Positions 55,123 through 64,000 of a DNA stretch of 64,000 nucleotides are shown here, in pieces. A program made the position numbers and the translations under genes. The stretch spans positions 17,282,870-17,346,869 of the forward strand of contig NC_089593.1 of assembly GCF_019320115.1 (NCBI RefSeq). Direction: 5' to 3'. Positions within the stretch are counted from its first letter, which is position 1; the number at the start of each line of letters is the position of its first letter. This DNA comes from Miscanthus floridulus (lineage: Eukaryota; Streptophyta; Magnoliopsida; Poales; Poaceae). The notes under the pieces were generated by a model, which saw only the letters and a list, made by a program, of their open reading frames with translations, ran no database searches and had not been told where the DNA came from.

Positions 55123-56897
55123 TGAAAGCCCTAGTTTGGTTTTGGATAATTGATGAAATCTAGGGACTAATCATTGTGCTAAGTGTGTAGACATGAAATG
55201 ATAAGTCCCATGTCAAGTGGTGGAGCTAGATGTTGGTCATGGTGATGGAGGTGACCAAAAGTGAAGATAAAAGGCTCCAACTTGAAAAGAAGAAAGAGAA
55301 AAACAAAAACAAGGTTGATCAAGGCAAAGGTATCAAATAGGTTTTTGTTTTGGCACTCAAGACACCATAGATGGTGTGAGTGTGTTTAGGATAGATAGCC
55401 GTACTATAAAGAGAGAAAATTCTCGGATAAAATGGTTATCAAGTGCCACTAGGTGAATTCATATGAGCATATGCATTTAGGAACCTAGTGAATTGCTAAC
55501 ACCCTTGGAAATGTTTGTGAAAACATGCTAACATACATGCACAAGGTGATACACATGGTGGTTAGCACATTAGAGCAAGGGTGGAGAAGTTAGTGAAGTG
55601 ATAGAGGTGAAGGTCACTGAGTTTCAGTGACCAGACGCTGAATTCATAGTGATCGGACGCTGGTCGGTTACTGTTCAGTGTCCAGTCCATATGACCTGTA
55701 GACACCCAGAGAACACCGAATGCTGGGGTGCATCTGGTCAGCAAGGACCAGACACGTCCGGTTGATGAAAAACCTCTCTGGTGCCTTACTAGAGTCGATC
55801 GGACGCCAGGACTCAGAGTCTGGTCAATTCCTTGAATGCGTCTAGTCACAACTTGACTGCACGGGTGAAGTTGTAGTTACCGTTGAGATCTAGCGGCTGT
55901 AGTTTGAATGGGGACACGTGGCAGAGATCCAGCGACCGGACGTCCGGTCATCACGTAGAGAACCTAGTGAAGGGGTATAATGGCTCTATTTATTTGGGGA
56001 CTCTTATAAATAGTTGTGGGTCTGCTCCAAGGCAACTCTCTTGAAATTTTGACATTGCTAACATCCTTGTGAGCTGAGCATACTCTCTCCCACTCATCTG
56101 TCTTGGTTGATTGCTAATTCAAAGTGAGATTGAGTGATTCAAAGTGCATTTGCTTGAGTGTTTGCATCTAGTGGCACTTGGGGATCGGTGTGGCTATAGA
56201 TTTCTTGTTTCTTTTGGTGGTTGCTGCCACCTAGACAGCTTGGAGCAGCGGTGGAGGTCCGGCATGTGTTGGTGATTGTTCATGGCCAGCTCCAGTGATC
56301 TTGTGAGGGGTTTTGCACTTTCTCCGGCGAAGAGCCGCAAGGTAGGTCTAGTAAATTTCTCGTGTCATTGAGTTACCTCACTTGTGGGTCGGTTCTTGCG
56401 GTGTCCAACGTGTGGACGAGGTTCATGCAACACCTCTTAGCCACCAAACCACCAAGTGTTGGTCGACACAACAGGGACTAGCGTGCCGGCAAGCACGTGA
56501 ACCTCAGGAGAAAATTGACTTGTCTCTTGCCATTGATATTCTTCTGGTATTCATATTGATTGATTGATTGGTTCATCCCCTCTACGTGGCGGTATAACTC
56601 TCTTCCTTATTTACATTTCCGCACACTAGTTGCAATAAGCTCTTTAGTGTAATTAGTTGTGAAAGCTTGTGTTACATTTGTTAGTTTAGCTACTCATCTA
56701 GTTGAGCTCTTAGTGACTTAGCATTTGTTTGGATTAGAGATTATAGCAACTAGCATTGTTGGATAGGAGGCTTGCAACACTTGTTAGAGTTGGTGCAAAA
56801 AGCTTTATAGCCAATTATTTATCTAACAAGTTTGTTTAGTGGTTTGTAGTTTTTAAATTAGGCTATTCACCTCCCTCTAACCAATTAGGACCTTTCA
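55123..56897 (+). mobile_element. 3' LTR of Sirevirus C
   Basis: It starts TGAAAGCCCTAGTTTGG and ends CCAATTAGGACCTTTCA; length 1775. It is clearly diverged from the 5' LTR with many substitutions and two indels, so the insertion is not recent. Confidence 0.95.
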
Positions 56898-58509
56898 TCC
56901 TTCCTCCTTCCTCTTCTTCCCTAGTAAGCTTGAGGATGAAAGCTCCTCCAATCTCCAATCCTAACAATGGGGAAGGCCTTGGCACTCCTTGCAGCAACAA
57001 CTTGTGGTCCTTCTCGGCTTATTCCTCCCTCTCCTCCTCCTTCCTTGCTCTATTTTGGTTCTTGTGAATAGAGAGGTCATGTGGTATGAGAGAGGCGGGA
57101 GAGTGAGGGGTGGTTGTGGGTCCATGGAAAGTAAGTTTGTGTTGACATTTGTAGCTTGGTTGGTTTGGGGTGCACAACTTTCTATTTGCATGGACTGAGG
57201 TGTCATTATACGTAGAGTTTGTTTCATATCAAATCATCCAACAGTCATGACTTTGACTGACTAGCTAGCTTTGCTGACTCTACTGACATGGCAAGGCCGA
57301 ACCATCTAATGCCCATAGCTGGACCATCCAGCAATCAACAAAAGTGTCAAGTTTACTTGTACTTAACATAACCTTTTGCAATCAGGATTTTTGACATGCT
57401 AATGTGCATAATGATATGCATAAACCAACAGAATGAACGATGGATTGTTATTACACATCTTCTTACTCATTATCATTTTGTTTGGTTTATATATAATGAA
57501 ATGGATTGATCTGGCCAAGTTGTCATTGACTGTAACATAAGTTTGTGATGAATCTAATAAAGCAAAGTTGAGGGTAAAAAGAGAATTGTATAAAGAATCG
57601 AAGAGTCCCCCACTATAAATACCCCAGACATGTACTTTTTCCAAACATGAAAATATATGCAATCGAGTTAAATTTGCTCATTGAATATGTTAGCATGGAT
57701 CTTGCTATATGTATGACTAGCAACATACTCTTACCTACTTGATTGAGATGAAAAGACTTAGGAGACTAGGAGTAATCGCAAACGAATTCCTGTATAACGT
57801 TCTAGTCCGACACCGGCGCGGCCGGGCACTGCACCCAGTACCGGTCCTGAGTTTTCTAAGACCTAGAGCTACACTCTAAAATCGAGACCCTTATTATAAG
57901 TACCATATCAATAATACTCATATTTATATAATAATGTTACCAATAAATACATGAAATATATACAAAAGCATTTTTATAAACTAATTTATTATGCATATTA
58001 GATTGAAAAAGTTGCTCCTCAATGCATAAAGTTGTCAAACATTTAATTTCTCTTGAGACAAATTTCTTGATTACACGAGGAACTAAACAATTATTAACTG
58101 AATCTAACATAGTTGAAACACGTTAATATTTGTTGGAAACTTGCGTTCCGAACATGTTAAGCGGGAAGAGAGAGGAGAGTTGGTGATTAGGATTTGCAAA
58201 TGAGTGAGAGGGGAGAGTTCCTTGCCATCATACTCTTGGCATTATATACTGGTAGTGACATTTTACAATCGGCCTCTTGATGGGGATGGAATTCATAAGA
58301 CACTACACCAACCCCTATTGGGCCTGTTAAGGGGGAGTTGGCCCACATGAATATGGGCTCCCCCAATAGTAGCCCCCTTAGCTACTAGGTTATAGCCGGT
58401 ACTATATGACTTAATTAGTAGATGCTCATATAAGAAGAGGCACAATACAACTCAAACCTTGATTGCAAGGATCGCCCTTCACAACTTGCACGTGCACGGC
58501 TCACTAAAA
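56898..58509. other. Right flank of Sirevirus C; mostly unclassified
   Basis: It begins with the target copy TCCTT and a CTTCCTC-rich stretch. No gene is recognised in 56900-57780. The part 58140-58509 has AGTAGCCCCCTTAGCTAC and AAAAACCCTGTGGGAAAA, phrases like those at LTR/internal borders of grass retrotransposons, so a reverse LTR fragment is possible. Confidence 0.4.
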
Positions 58510-59690
58510 ACTCCATCCCAAAAACCCTGTGGGAAAAAGGACATGGAGAAAAGAGCACGCGCACGACTCTAACCTATACATGTTCCAATTTCGTTTTGAG
58601 GCTTCGATTCTGGCTCCAAGTGCCTCAATCTTTTGGACATCTTCATCTTTGGGCTTTAGCTCCTTCTCATGTGTCTGTAACATGGTTCATCAGCTTCGCT
58701 TGGCGTGCAAGTCTTCATCTCTAGGACCTTCTCGATGCGCAGACCTTTATTTTCGAGGCCTTCACCTTCCTTCTTGCATACCAAATTTCCCACATAGTTA
58801 CCAACACCCGAATAAGATCGGCATGAGGCATTGTTTCAAACAGGTTCACCAACCAACCTCTTGAGTTTTTCTCCTGCATCTCGCTAAGGTGTTCGACGAT
58901 TTCCTCACTCTCCAATGCCCATACACATCTCGCCATATTACATTCAAGCAAGGAATGTTTCCAAGAATCAGGGGCTCCACATAAAGCACATTGGCCATGA
59001 TCAACCATATTTCTACGGTGAAGAACATATGCCAATGGCAATGAGTGCTTTGCGAGCCGCCAAATAAAAAATTTGTACCTTTGAAGGCACCATGACCTGC
59101 CACAAGGATGACCACTCCTTCTCTTCCTCGGTCCTATTAGACCTTGCTGCATTCTCCGACAAAGCACACCGCATAATAAGCATTCTACATGCGAATCTCA
59201 CTACAAAAACTCCCGTCTTGTCATGATGACATGCCCGGAAATCCGGTTGACTCCGATGACATAGAGGGATATTAAGAATCACATCAATATCACCTTGTGT
59301 GAACAATTCCTGAAGCTTTATTCGATCCTAAGCCACCGGTGTGCTGTTAATTAGCTCGCTCACAAGCTTTGGTGGGTGTGGGCGAGCGTTGGGTACTAGC
59401 CGTCACATACTATCAGTCGGTAGCCAGTCCATATTCTCCTCATCAGGCCGAGTTGAAGCACTTCCCTGCCATCCAAAATTGATCACCAGATTTTAGAGGG
59501 GGCGGATCCAAGATTGTCCTCCAAAAAATCACCTTGTGAAAGATAAACTGTCTTTAAAATCTGGACGCTCAGAGATGCCACAAGGATCCGTCAAGCCTGC
59601 TTCGCAAGCAAAGCAAGATTGAATAGCTCAATGTCTCGGAAACCTATTCCACCAAGAAACTTGACATAATCATATCATCTGCCACCCAGC
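58510..59690 (-). mobile_element. L1-type LINE fragment next to the CWC22-like gene
   Basis: Minus-strand frames carry, from high to low coordinate, the FRDIELFNL segment (about 59610-59660), a linker (59306-59013, with WQVMVPSKVQIFYLAARKAL) and the zinc-binding domain 59167-58721. The sequence down to about 58510 may be its 3' end. The LINE lacks reverse transcriptase core and endonuclease. Its high-coordinate end lies about 320 bases upstream of the CWC22-like ATG and is part of the inverted duplication. Confidence 0.85.
58721..59167 (-). pseudogene. LINE zf-RVT domain
   Basis: The 148-codon frame includes YKFFIWRLAKHSLPLAYVL, the CALCGAPDSWKHSLLEC zinc-binding pattern (CX2C...HX4C) and ARCVWAL, followed by a C-terminal tail (LIRVLVTMWEIWYARRK) typical of plant L1 ORF2 ends. 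It is in a different frame from the linker, so a frameshift lies near 59100. Confidence 0.85.
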
Positions 59691-59765
59691 ATGTCTTCCT
59701 CTCTCCCGCCAATGTACTGTATGTGCAACCTATCTACACTAGCGACAAATCTAAACCAAAAGCCA

Positions 59766-59793
59766 TACATACATACATACATACATACATACC
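59766..59793. repeat. CATA tetranucleotide microsatellite, right arm
   Basis: About seven units of ACAT precede ACCTGGTGGGGTCC. The left arm has fewer units. Confidence 0.9.
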
Positions 59794-59934
59794 TGGTGGG
59801 GTCCTTTGGCGTGGAACCATGGAGGGCCTCGAGCGGCCGCCCCGCTCGCCCTGCCCCAGGGCCGGGTCGGACTCTGCACCGTGACCGAGTAGGACACCCC
59901 TCTCACAAACACGGCAGATTTCCCTTCCTATTCC

Positions 59935-59943
59935 TATATATAT
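59935..59943 (+). promoter_or_regulatory. TATA box of the CWC22-like gene
   Basis: TATATATAT lies 67 bases upstream of the ATG at 60010, inside the duplicated arm. Position and sequence suggest the core promoter. Confidence 0.6.
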
Positions 59944-60009
59944 CGGATGGAGGCTTGGAGCAAGTCGTAGCAATCTCATCTTGGTAAACACCAACAGGAG
60001 GAGCGGCAC

Positions 60010-61663
60010 ATGGAGCGCAGAGGCGACGCGAGCCGCAAGCGTCCGAGCACGGGCGACGAGGAACAGATCGCGCGCCCGTCAAGCAAGCGCCGCGGCGGCA
60101 TCTACGTCCCTCCGTACCGGGCCATCGCTGAAGACGACGACGCCGGCGAGTTTGGCAGCGCCGAATACCAGCGCCGCAGCTGGAATGCGCTGAGGAAGAG
60201 CATCACCGGCCTCGTCAACAAGGCCACCGCTGCCAACGTCCGGCACGTGGCGCCGGAGCTGCTTGCCGAGAACCTCGTGCGCGGGCGCGGCCTCCTCTGC
60301 CGCGCCCTCCTCAGGTCCCAGGCGGCCTGCCCGGACTTCACGGACGTCTTCGCCGCGCTCGCGGCGGTCGTGAACGCCAGGCTCCCCTGCGTCGGCCGGC
60401 TGCTCCTCGTCCGCCTCGTGCTCCGCGTCAGGCGCGCCCACGCCAGCGGCAACAGGCACCAGCTGGCGGCCGCGGCCGCGTTCGTGGCGCACCTGGTGAA
60501 CCAGGGCGTGGCGCACGACCTGCTGGCGCTCGAGCTCCTCGCGCTGCTTCTCGACCGGCCGACGGACGGCACCGTGGAGGTCGCCGTGGGCTTCGCCAGG
60601 GAGTGCGGCGCCGCGCTCGGCGAGTCGTGCCCGCGAGGGCTCGACGCCGTGTTCGACAACCTGCGCGGCATCCTACACGACGGCGACATCGACAAACGCG
60701 TCCAGTTCATGATCGAGGATCTCTTTGCCATCCGGAAAGCGCGGTTCCGGGGTCACCCTCCCGTCCGGGCAGAGCTGGATCTCATCGAGGCAGACGACCA
60801 GGTGACTCATCAGGTGGAGCTCTCCTCGTCGCTCGAGCATGGTGATGAGCTCGATCCGGAGGTCCATCTTGACGTGTTTGAGCCCAGCCCTTCCTTCGCG
60901 CAAGACGAGGCAGCGTACGAGGACCTCAAGAGAACCATACTCGGATCAGCCGGAGACGAAAATCTGGATCAGGATCAGGATCAGGATCAGTGCAGCGACG
61001 ACGACGACGAAGCATCAGGTGACGAGTCCGCCGAAACCGAGCTGACCATCCGCGATGACACCGACACCGATCTAATCAACCTCCGGCGGACCATATACCT
61101 CACACTCATGTCGAGCGTCGGGTCCGAGGAAGCCGGGCACAAGCTCCTGTCCGTCGTGCGACCCGGCCAGGAGCTGGAGCTCTGCACCATGCTCGTCGAG
61201 TGCTGCAAGAAGGAGAAGTCGTACACGAGCTACTACGGCCGCCTCGCCCAGCGGCTGTGCGCCATCGACCGCGCGTACCAGGCCGGCTTCGAGGCCTGCT
61301 TCGCCGGGCAATACTCGGCAGCGCACCGCATGGCGACCGACGAGCTGCGCGCCTCCGCCAGGCTCTACGCGCACCTGCTGGCGGCCGACGCGCTTCCGTG
61401 GCACGCCATTCTTGGGCGCGTCATGGGTCACGGAGGACGACACCACGTCGTCGTCACGCATCTTCATCAAGATGCTGTTCCAGGACCTCGCGGAGCAGCT
61501 CGGGATACGGGCGCTTAGCAACAAGATGAACGGCGAGGACACCGCGGTGCGAGACGCCCTCTTCCCCAGAGACTGCGCCAAGAACACGCGCTTTGCCATT
61601 AATTTCTTCACCGCAATCGGCCTGGGAGGGGTCACCGAAGACGCCAGGAAGCTCATTGTGTAG
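60010..61663 (+). CDS. CWC22: CWC22-like splicing factor, single exon, frameshifted in MA3
   Basis: From ATG 60010 the first frame runs 502 codons to a TAG at 61516. Residues 29-36 (GGIYVPPY) start the conserved part. Then comes the MIF4G domain (about 57-245; NALRKSITGLVNKA, FTDVFAALAAV, AHLVNQGVAHDLLALELL, PTDGTVEVAVGFARECGAAL, GEIDKRVQF-like), the LDLIEADDQVTH and EVHLDVFEP linkers, an acidic DQDQDQ repeat (about 318-325), and the MA3 domain (from about 357; NLRRTIYLTLMSSVGSEEAG, YGRLAQRLCAIDRAYQ, LYAHLLAADALPWH). The conserved end (TEDDTTSSSRIFIK, NTRFAINFFTAIGLGG) lies in another frame ending at a TAG at 61661. One extra base near 61423 explains the shift. An intact product would have about 550 residues and lack the long RS tail of larger CWC22 proteins. 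CWC22 acts in nuclear spliceosomes and loads eIF4A3. The frameshift could be real or a sequencing error. Confidence 0.9.
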
Positions 61664-61911
61664 TGGTCTAGTGGAGCACCTTTTTACTACTTGTGGTCAC
61701 TGTCTAATTCCAAATTCGTTGTGTAGAATATTCTGGTGGATCAAAGATTACGCCAAGAATTGACACGCTTTTCCAAATTGATGAATAAGATTAAGCCTTT
61801 GCATGCACTATCGAATTGCATCCAGTAGTGAGTCTCTTGAGTAATTTTCATATCTCGATCATTTGCAAGTGATATCATTTGTTTTGTCCTGCTGTAGTAA
61901 GATTTCTCTTA
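61664..61911 (+). other. 3' flank of the CWC22-like gene
   Basis: About 250 bases of lower GC content follow the stop. GATGAATAAGATTAAG near 61780 could serve as a polyadenylation signal region (plant signals are loose). No other feature is seen. Confidence 0.4.
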
Positions 61912-62555
61912 GGTCCCGTTTGCATCATTCATTTGGAGCAGAAACCATAGAACTGGAATTGATTCCACAATCATGTTTGGCTTGCCACCCTCTAGATACT
62001 GAAATAGGAGATTCCATCCTGAATCTAGGTGTGAGCTAGTCTCTCTTAGCCTATATTCATCTTTGTACTATGTCATTTTTCTGGAAGTGGAGCCCACTCC
62101 AACGCTATCGACCCTTGTCAAGTCTTGGTAGAGATATAGATTTTCATAAAAACATTTTGGATCTAGATTCTTGCAGGGAAACGTTTATAACGGTGAACTA
62201 AAATCATTTCATAGAATCGTTTGGCTAGTAGGTTGGGAATTTGATTAACGAAAAACTGTTTTTTCAAAAAAAAAATAAGAACTTTTTGTGGGCAAAGACC
62301 AACTTAAATACAATCCCTTTAAGCTTCTTGCACTAAAAATGAATTGCCTAAAAAATATACGATTGCTAGTATACAGGAGAAGTCAGAAACAGAATCATGC
62401 AAAACCACTCCGGCCATTTCCCATGTGTAGGTAAAAAAACAGAGAAACGTTTCAATTGTTTATGGACAGAAACCGTTTTGCTCTTTTTACCGTTTGGAAG
62501 TGATTCTAAGTATTTCTAGATAGAATCTGAAACGTTTCGACCTTCCAAACGGCCC
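61912..62555. mobile_element. Possible hAT-like MITE
   Basis: The segment starts GGTCCCGTTTGCATC and ends CCTTCCAAACGGCCC, imperfect inverted ends of the GGKCCCGTTTG type. Within it AGAATCGTTTGG, AACGTTTC and AAACCGTTTTG words recur on both strands. No clear target duplication was found. Confidence 0.5.
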
Positions 62556-62757
62556 ATGTTGCTCTCCTCGAGCTATGAGGTCTTCCATCTTTCCTCTTCT
62601 GTCCCTTACCGACCGTTGCGCTATAGTCGGCAACCATCATGTAATGTGAATCCATATAGAAAATGAGAATCCAATTTCTCCTATTTTTATTACTCCGTGA
62701 TATAGAAATGGAAAAAAAATCTGGTTCTTCAAATTCTTAGCATCCAAATAGGGCGTA
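62556..62757. other. Short spacer
   Basis: About 200 bases without a recognisable feature. The CATCCAAATAGGGCGT stretch at its end looks like another element border. Confidence 0.3.
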
Positions 62758-63641
62758 AGAGCATCTCCAAGAGTACTCAATATTTTCTTCCTAAAAACAT
62801 GAAGTTTTACAACTCTTAAAAAAGTACCGGGAGGCATAAAGAAGGCCATCTTCAAGAGTTTGTAATAATCCACTCCTAAAATATAGAAGATAATTTTACA
62901 TAAAGATCATATACTATTTCTAAATTATCCTAACCACTTTTATATATTTTTTCTCTCTTGTACATTTGTATCAGGAACCATTTCCTACTCTTTATTCTTT
63001 CCACGACCTTCCACCTCTAGATTGGCCGATAAACACGCGCGAGAGAGAAGATATGCGCAGACTCGGAAGCGCGTAACTTTACACGGAACATGTTGACTTT
63101 TCCTAAGTTTTAGAAGATTAGGAGGGTAGACTAGGAGTTATTGGAGAGGGGTTTTTTCTCATCTTGCTAAAAAACAAGGATTATGAGATCCAAGAGTTTC
63201 CTAAATCCTTTCCTAATCCTTGATTTTGAGAAAGATAAGAAAGAAATCCCTCTCCAATAACTCCTAATACTTCCTCCTAAAATTTACACACTTGAAAAAT
63301 CCACCCCCGTTCCGCGTAACTTTGCGCGGCTCCTCCGTCACGCAGATACTGCTTTCCGTGCGTATCGGTCGGTCAATCTAAAAGTGGAAGGATGTGAGAA
63401 AGAATAAGGAGTAGAAAAGGATTCCTAATGTAAATGTACGAGAGACAAAGAATATATAAAAGTGGTTACGATAATTTAGAAATATTATAGGATTCCTGAT
63501 GTAAAATTGTCTTTTATATTTTAGAAGTGGATTATTAGAAACTCTTGAGACGACCTTCTCTTTTTCTTCCAATATCTTTTTAGAAGTTGCAAAACTACTT
63601 GTTTTTAGGAGTAAAAAATATGATACTCTTGGAGATGCTCT
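62758..63641. mobile_element. Element with long (about 230-base) terminal inverted repeats
   Basis: The ends AGAGCATCTCCAAGAGTA (62758) and TACTCTTGGAGATGCTCT (63641) are exact complements, and pairing continues with gaps to about 62990 and 63413. The middle is GC-richer, without coding motifs. Long-TIR non-autonomous elements of this AGAGCATCTCC type are common in grasses. Superfamily is uncertain, since no target duplication is clear. Confidence 0.85.
63132..63266. mobile_element. Second inverted-repeat element nested in the long-TIR element
   Basis: TAGGAGTTATTGGAGAGGG at 63132 pairs with CCCTCTCCAATAACTCCTA ending at 63266. The loop is about 95 bases with further internal pairing (AACAAGGATTATGAG with CTAATCCTTGATTTT). 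Confidence 0.75.
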
Positions 63642-63702
63642 CAGGGTCTCCCGAAGCAATAATGTACAGTAGGAGTACGGTTGTAATTCGTTCGTTCACA
63701 CT

Positions 63703-64000
63703 TGTAAGGTCCTAATGGCTAGAGGGGGAGGGGTGAATAGCCTAATAAAAAATTCTACAACAACACTTAGCAAACCGGTTAGACAATTATGAGGCGAAGC
63801 AAGTGTTGCGCTAGCCTACTAAAAATGCAAGCCACCTATCATAATTCTAGTTTATATAGTTTCTATCCACACAATAGCTATGTCACTACACTAAGTTAGT
63901 GTGATCTCAAAAGCTAACTAAAGAGCCACACTAACCAAACTAACAAGCTCTCATAACTATCTACACTAAAGAGCTAGACAACTAGTTTGCGGTAATATAA
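63703..64000 (-). mobile_element. Sirevirus-type LTR terminus (reverse), cut by the window end
   Basis: TGTAAGGTCCTAATGGCTAG is followed by AGGGGGAGGGGTGAATAGCC, closely resembling the reverse complement of the 3' end of LTR C (37567 leftward). It continues as AT-rich LTR sequence to the end of the window. The element itself lies beyond. Confidence 0.75.

Larger units (their letters stand above)
35800..56897 (+). mobile_element. Structurally complete Sirevirus C (Copia) with a nested Gypsy element
   Basis: LTRs at 35800-37567 and 55123-56897 flank a primer site (AGTGGTATCGGAGCC, 37568), gag, pol in the Copia order protease-integrase-reverse transcriptase-RNase H, a 3' non-coding region with several polypurine tracts, and a final AAAAGGGGGAGAT tract. 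The five bases TCCTT occur at 35795-35799 and 56898-56902, a target-site duplication, so both outer ends are original. Without the 10,995-base inner element plus its duplicated target the element would be about 10.1 kb. Palindromes in the LTRs and multiple polypurine tracts mark it as a Sirevirus. Stops and frameshifts show it is no longer autonomous. Confidence 0.95.
59416..60287. repeat. Right arm of the inverted duplication
   Basis: Reverse complement of 885-1. Contains the LINE C-terminal segment, a tetranucleotide microsatellite, the leader, TATA box and first 92 codons of the CWC22-like gene. The similarity continues to base 1 of the window, so the duplication probably extends beyond it. 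Confidence 0.95.

Noticed and set aside
57399..58200. Possible gene in the flank of Sirevirus C
   Set aside because: Only short AT-rich frames without motifs. The few LTR-like phrases are farther right and weak.
60079..60731. Minus-strand open frames of 145 and 209 codons
   Set aside because: Antisense shadows of the CWC22-like coding region.
1..64000. tRNA or rRNA genes
   Set aside because: Only SINE-type A/B boxes (19235-19530 and possibly 32430-32530) were seen. I saw no cloverleaf with proper acceptor pairing and no rRNA-like stretch.

Overview
The window looks like plant nuclear DNA from a grass, probably a panicoid/Andropogoneae species. This rests on Sirevirus-type Copia elements with CCGGAC palindromes in their LTRs, CACTA transposons with TTTGCCGAGTGCC subterminal repeats, Stowaway/Tourist/hAT MITEs, a tRNA-derived SINE and L1-type LINEs. 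There is no bacterial, organellar or CRISPR-like content. Almost everything is nested transposable elements. The species call is inference.

Layout. 1-885 is the left arm of an inverted duplication: the 5' part of a CWC22-like splicing-factor gene (minus strand, running off the window) with its leader and an upstream LINE fragment. The matching right arm is 59416-60287, and there the CWC22-like gene continues to 61663 with a one-base frameshift near its C-terminus. Between the arms: 1387-8135, a decayed Sirevirus (A) with 5' LTR, gag with four zinc knuckles, no pol, and a downstream accessory ORF; 8141-9061, a Gypsy LTR plus gag start; 9062-13755, a reverse-oriented Sirevirus fragment (B); 14127-18365, an intron-containing Ulp1-like protease pseudogene with a 34-base poly-G tract; 19216-20105, a Tourist-like MITE containing a SINE and a second MITE; 21353-21628, a hAT-type MITE; 21877 to about 24840, a CACTA element; 25431-28264, further CACTA ends; 28618-31855, a LINE on the minus strand; 32791 to about 33770, an LTR-like segment; then MITEs.

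35800-56897 is a structurally complete Sirevirus (C) with two LTRs and a TCCTT target duplication. Its pol gene is split by a structurally complete minus-strand Gypsy element of the Tat type (41944-52938, target duplication ACTTG, LTRs of 1240 bp each). Both elements have full domain sets but carry stops or frameshifts. From 56898 come weakly classified sequence, a LINE C-terminal fragment, the CWC22-like gene, two inverted-repeat elements and a further reverse Sirevirus LTR cut by the window end.

The only host-type genes seen are the two CWC22-like copies and, if not itself transposon cargo, the Ulp1-like pseudogene. No new system is clearly present. The best leads are the divergent CWC22/LINE inverted duplication, a 70-base third copy of the LINE patch, the Ulp1-like pseudogene with poly-G, and LTR indels that fall at the palindromes.
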